Assembly (NCBI GenBank): GCA_022641375.1
Contig: JALCDF010000015.1
Location: 1 to 33,589 of the forward strand
Length of the DNA stretch: 33,589 nt
Source of the DNA: Megasphaera sp.
GTDB taxonomy: Bacteria > Bacillota > Negativicutes > Veillonellales > Megasphaeraceae
Direction of reading: 5' to 3'
A model generated the notes under the pieces. It worked only from the letters and a program-made list of their open reading frames with translations. It did no database searches and was not told the origin of the DNA. This document shows positions 33,043-33,589 of the stretch, in pieces. Position 1 is the first letter of the stretch, and each line of letters begins with the position of its first letter. The position numbers and the translations under genes are program-made.

Positions 33043-33589
33043 TTACTGTTTTTTCGCATTTTTCATCATCAAGGCCCGCATCTTCAACGGCAAGCCAAAG
33101 AGATTGATGAAACCTTCGGCATCCTTCTGGTTGTATACTTCATCTTCACCGAACGTCACGAATTCTTCACTGTACAACGAATACGGTGACGTCGAACCGG
33201 CACTGATGATATTGCCCTTATACAATTTCAATTTAATCGTGCCCGTAACGGTCTGCTGGGTTTCATCCACAAAAGCCTGGAGAGCTTCCCGAAGCGGAGA
33301 GAACCATTTCCCGTCATAAACGAGTTCAGCATATTTATTAGCCATATTTTCTTTATAATGATATGTATCTCTATCGAGGCAGAGATATTCGAGTTCTCTG
33401 TGCGCATACATGAGGATGGCGCCGCCCGGATTTTCATAAATGCCACGGCTCTTCATGCCTACCAGACGATTTTCAACGATATCGACAATACCGATACCAT
33501 TCTTTGCGCCGACTTCATTGAGCGCCGTCATGAGTTCGAGAGCATCCATTTTTTTGCCATTCAAAGCAACCGGTTCGCCTTTTTCAAAA
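33043..33589 (-). CDS. argG: argininosuccinate synthase, C-terminal part (5' end outside the window)
   Basis: Joins citrulline and aspartate with ATP to argininosuccinate. The frame is open to the window edge, so about 180 C-terminal residues are visible of roughly 400. The family segments [30 protein letters not shown] (read in pieces from about 33500 downward), [30 protein letters not shown] and [16 protein letters not shown] are diagnostic. A TTG at 33564 is an internal Leu codon, not a start. Upstream of argH in the same orientation. Confidence 0.95.
   Translation of the reverse strand, partial: FEKGEPVALNGKKMDALELMTALNEVGAKNGIGIVDIVENRLVGMKSRGIYENPGGAILMYAHRELEYLCLDRDTYHYKENMANKYAELVYDGKWFSPLREALQAFVDETQQTVTGTIKLKLYKGNIISAGSTSPYSLYSEEFVTFGEDEVYNQKDAEGFINLFGLPLKMRALMMKNAKKQ

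Noticed and set aside
1-33589. CRISPR array, insertion sequence, prophage or toxin-antitoxin pair
   Set aside because: No spaced repeat series, transposase-like or phage-like frame, terminal inverted repeat pair or small two-gene module was seen. Gene content and apparent base composition look even along the window.

Overview
The window reads as chromosomal DNA of a diderm Firmicute of the class Negativicutes, most likely a Veillonellaceae member close to Megasphaera (family-level guess, moderate confidence). Firmicutes traits are strong AGGAGG-type ribosome binding sites, TTGACA-17-TATAAT promoters, U-tract hairpin terminators and CCA-encoding tRNA genes. These sit beside a nearly complete lipid A/Kdo pathway and an SLH-domain outer-membrane porin (OmpM type) ending in Phe, a combination typical of Negativicutes. 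An enzyme of the 2-hydroxyacyl-CoA dehydratase activator family suggests anaerobic metabolism. No insertion sequence, prophage or CRISPR array is visible.

Layout. (1) 1-10200, all minus strand: envelope biogenesis. The lpxC-fabZ-lpxA unit has its own near-consensus promoter and ends in a terminator after lpxA. A second near-consensus promoter then drives lpxI-lpxB-msbA-waaA-lpxK-kdsB-kdsA, seven tightly packed genes with kdsA cut by the window edge. Together they make Kdo2-lipid IVA-type material and flip it across the inner membrane. (2) 10200-11570, minus strand: tRNA-His, tRNA-Gln and tRNA-Lys in one transcript with promoter and terminator, and speE (spermidine synthase) upstream of them. 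(3) 11590-16110, plus strand: a 1433-residue protein with two activator ATPase domains and a C-terminal dehydratase-related region, preceded by an unusually structured leader. (4) 16110-25720, minus strand: an eight-gene operon read as dppB-dppC-dppD-dppF-SBP-S66 carboxypeptidase-M20 amidohydrolase-ABC-F ATPase, which suggests peptide uptake and intracellular processing. (5) 25790-28530, plus strand: an MFS transporter, then the SLH porin with its own strong promoter and terminator. (6) 28550-29830, minus strand: tRNA-Pro, tatC and tRNA-Leu. (7) 29870-31430, plus strand: an AMP-forming acyl-CoA ligase. (8) 31440-33589, minus strand: argH and the 3' end of argG (arginine biosynthesis).

The candidates most worth a second look are the giant activase with its leader (a tandem 12-bp repeat and two perfect hairpins, one touching the ribosome binding site), an operator-like palindrome at the start of the lpxC transcript, and the peptide uptake/processing operon that ends in an ABC-F factor. 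I see no clearly new multi-gene system. Most of the window is conserved housekeeping and envelope biology.
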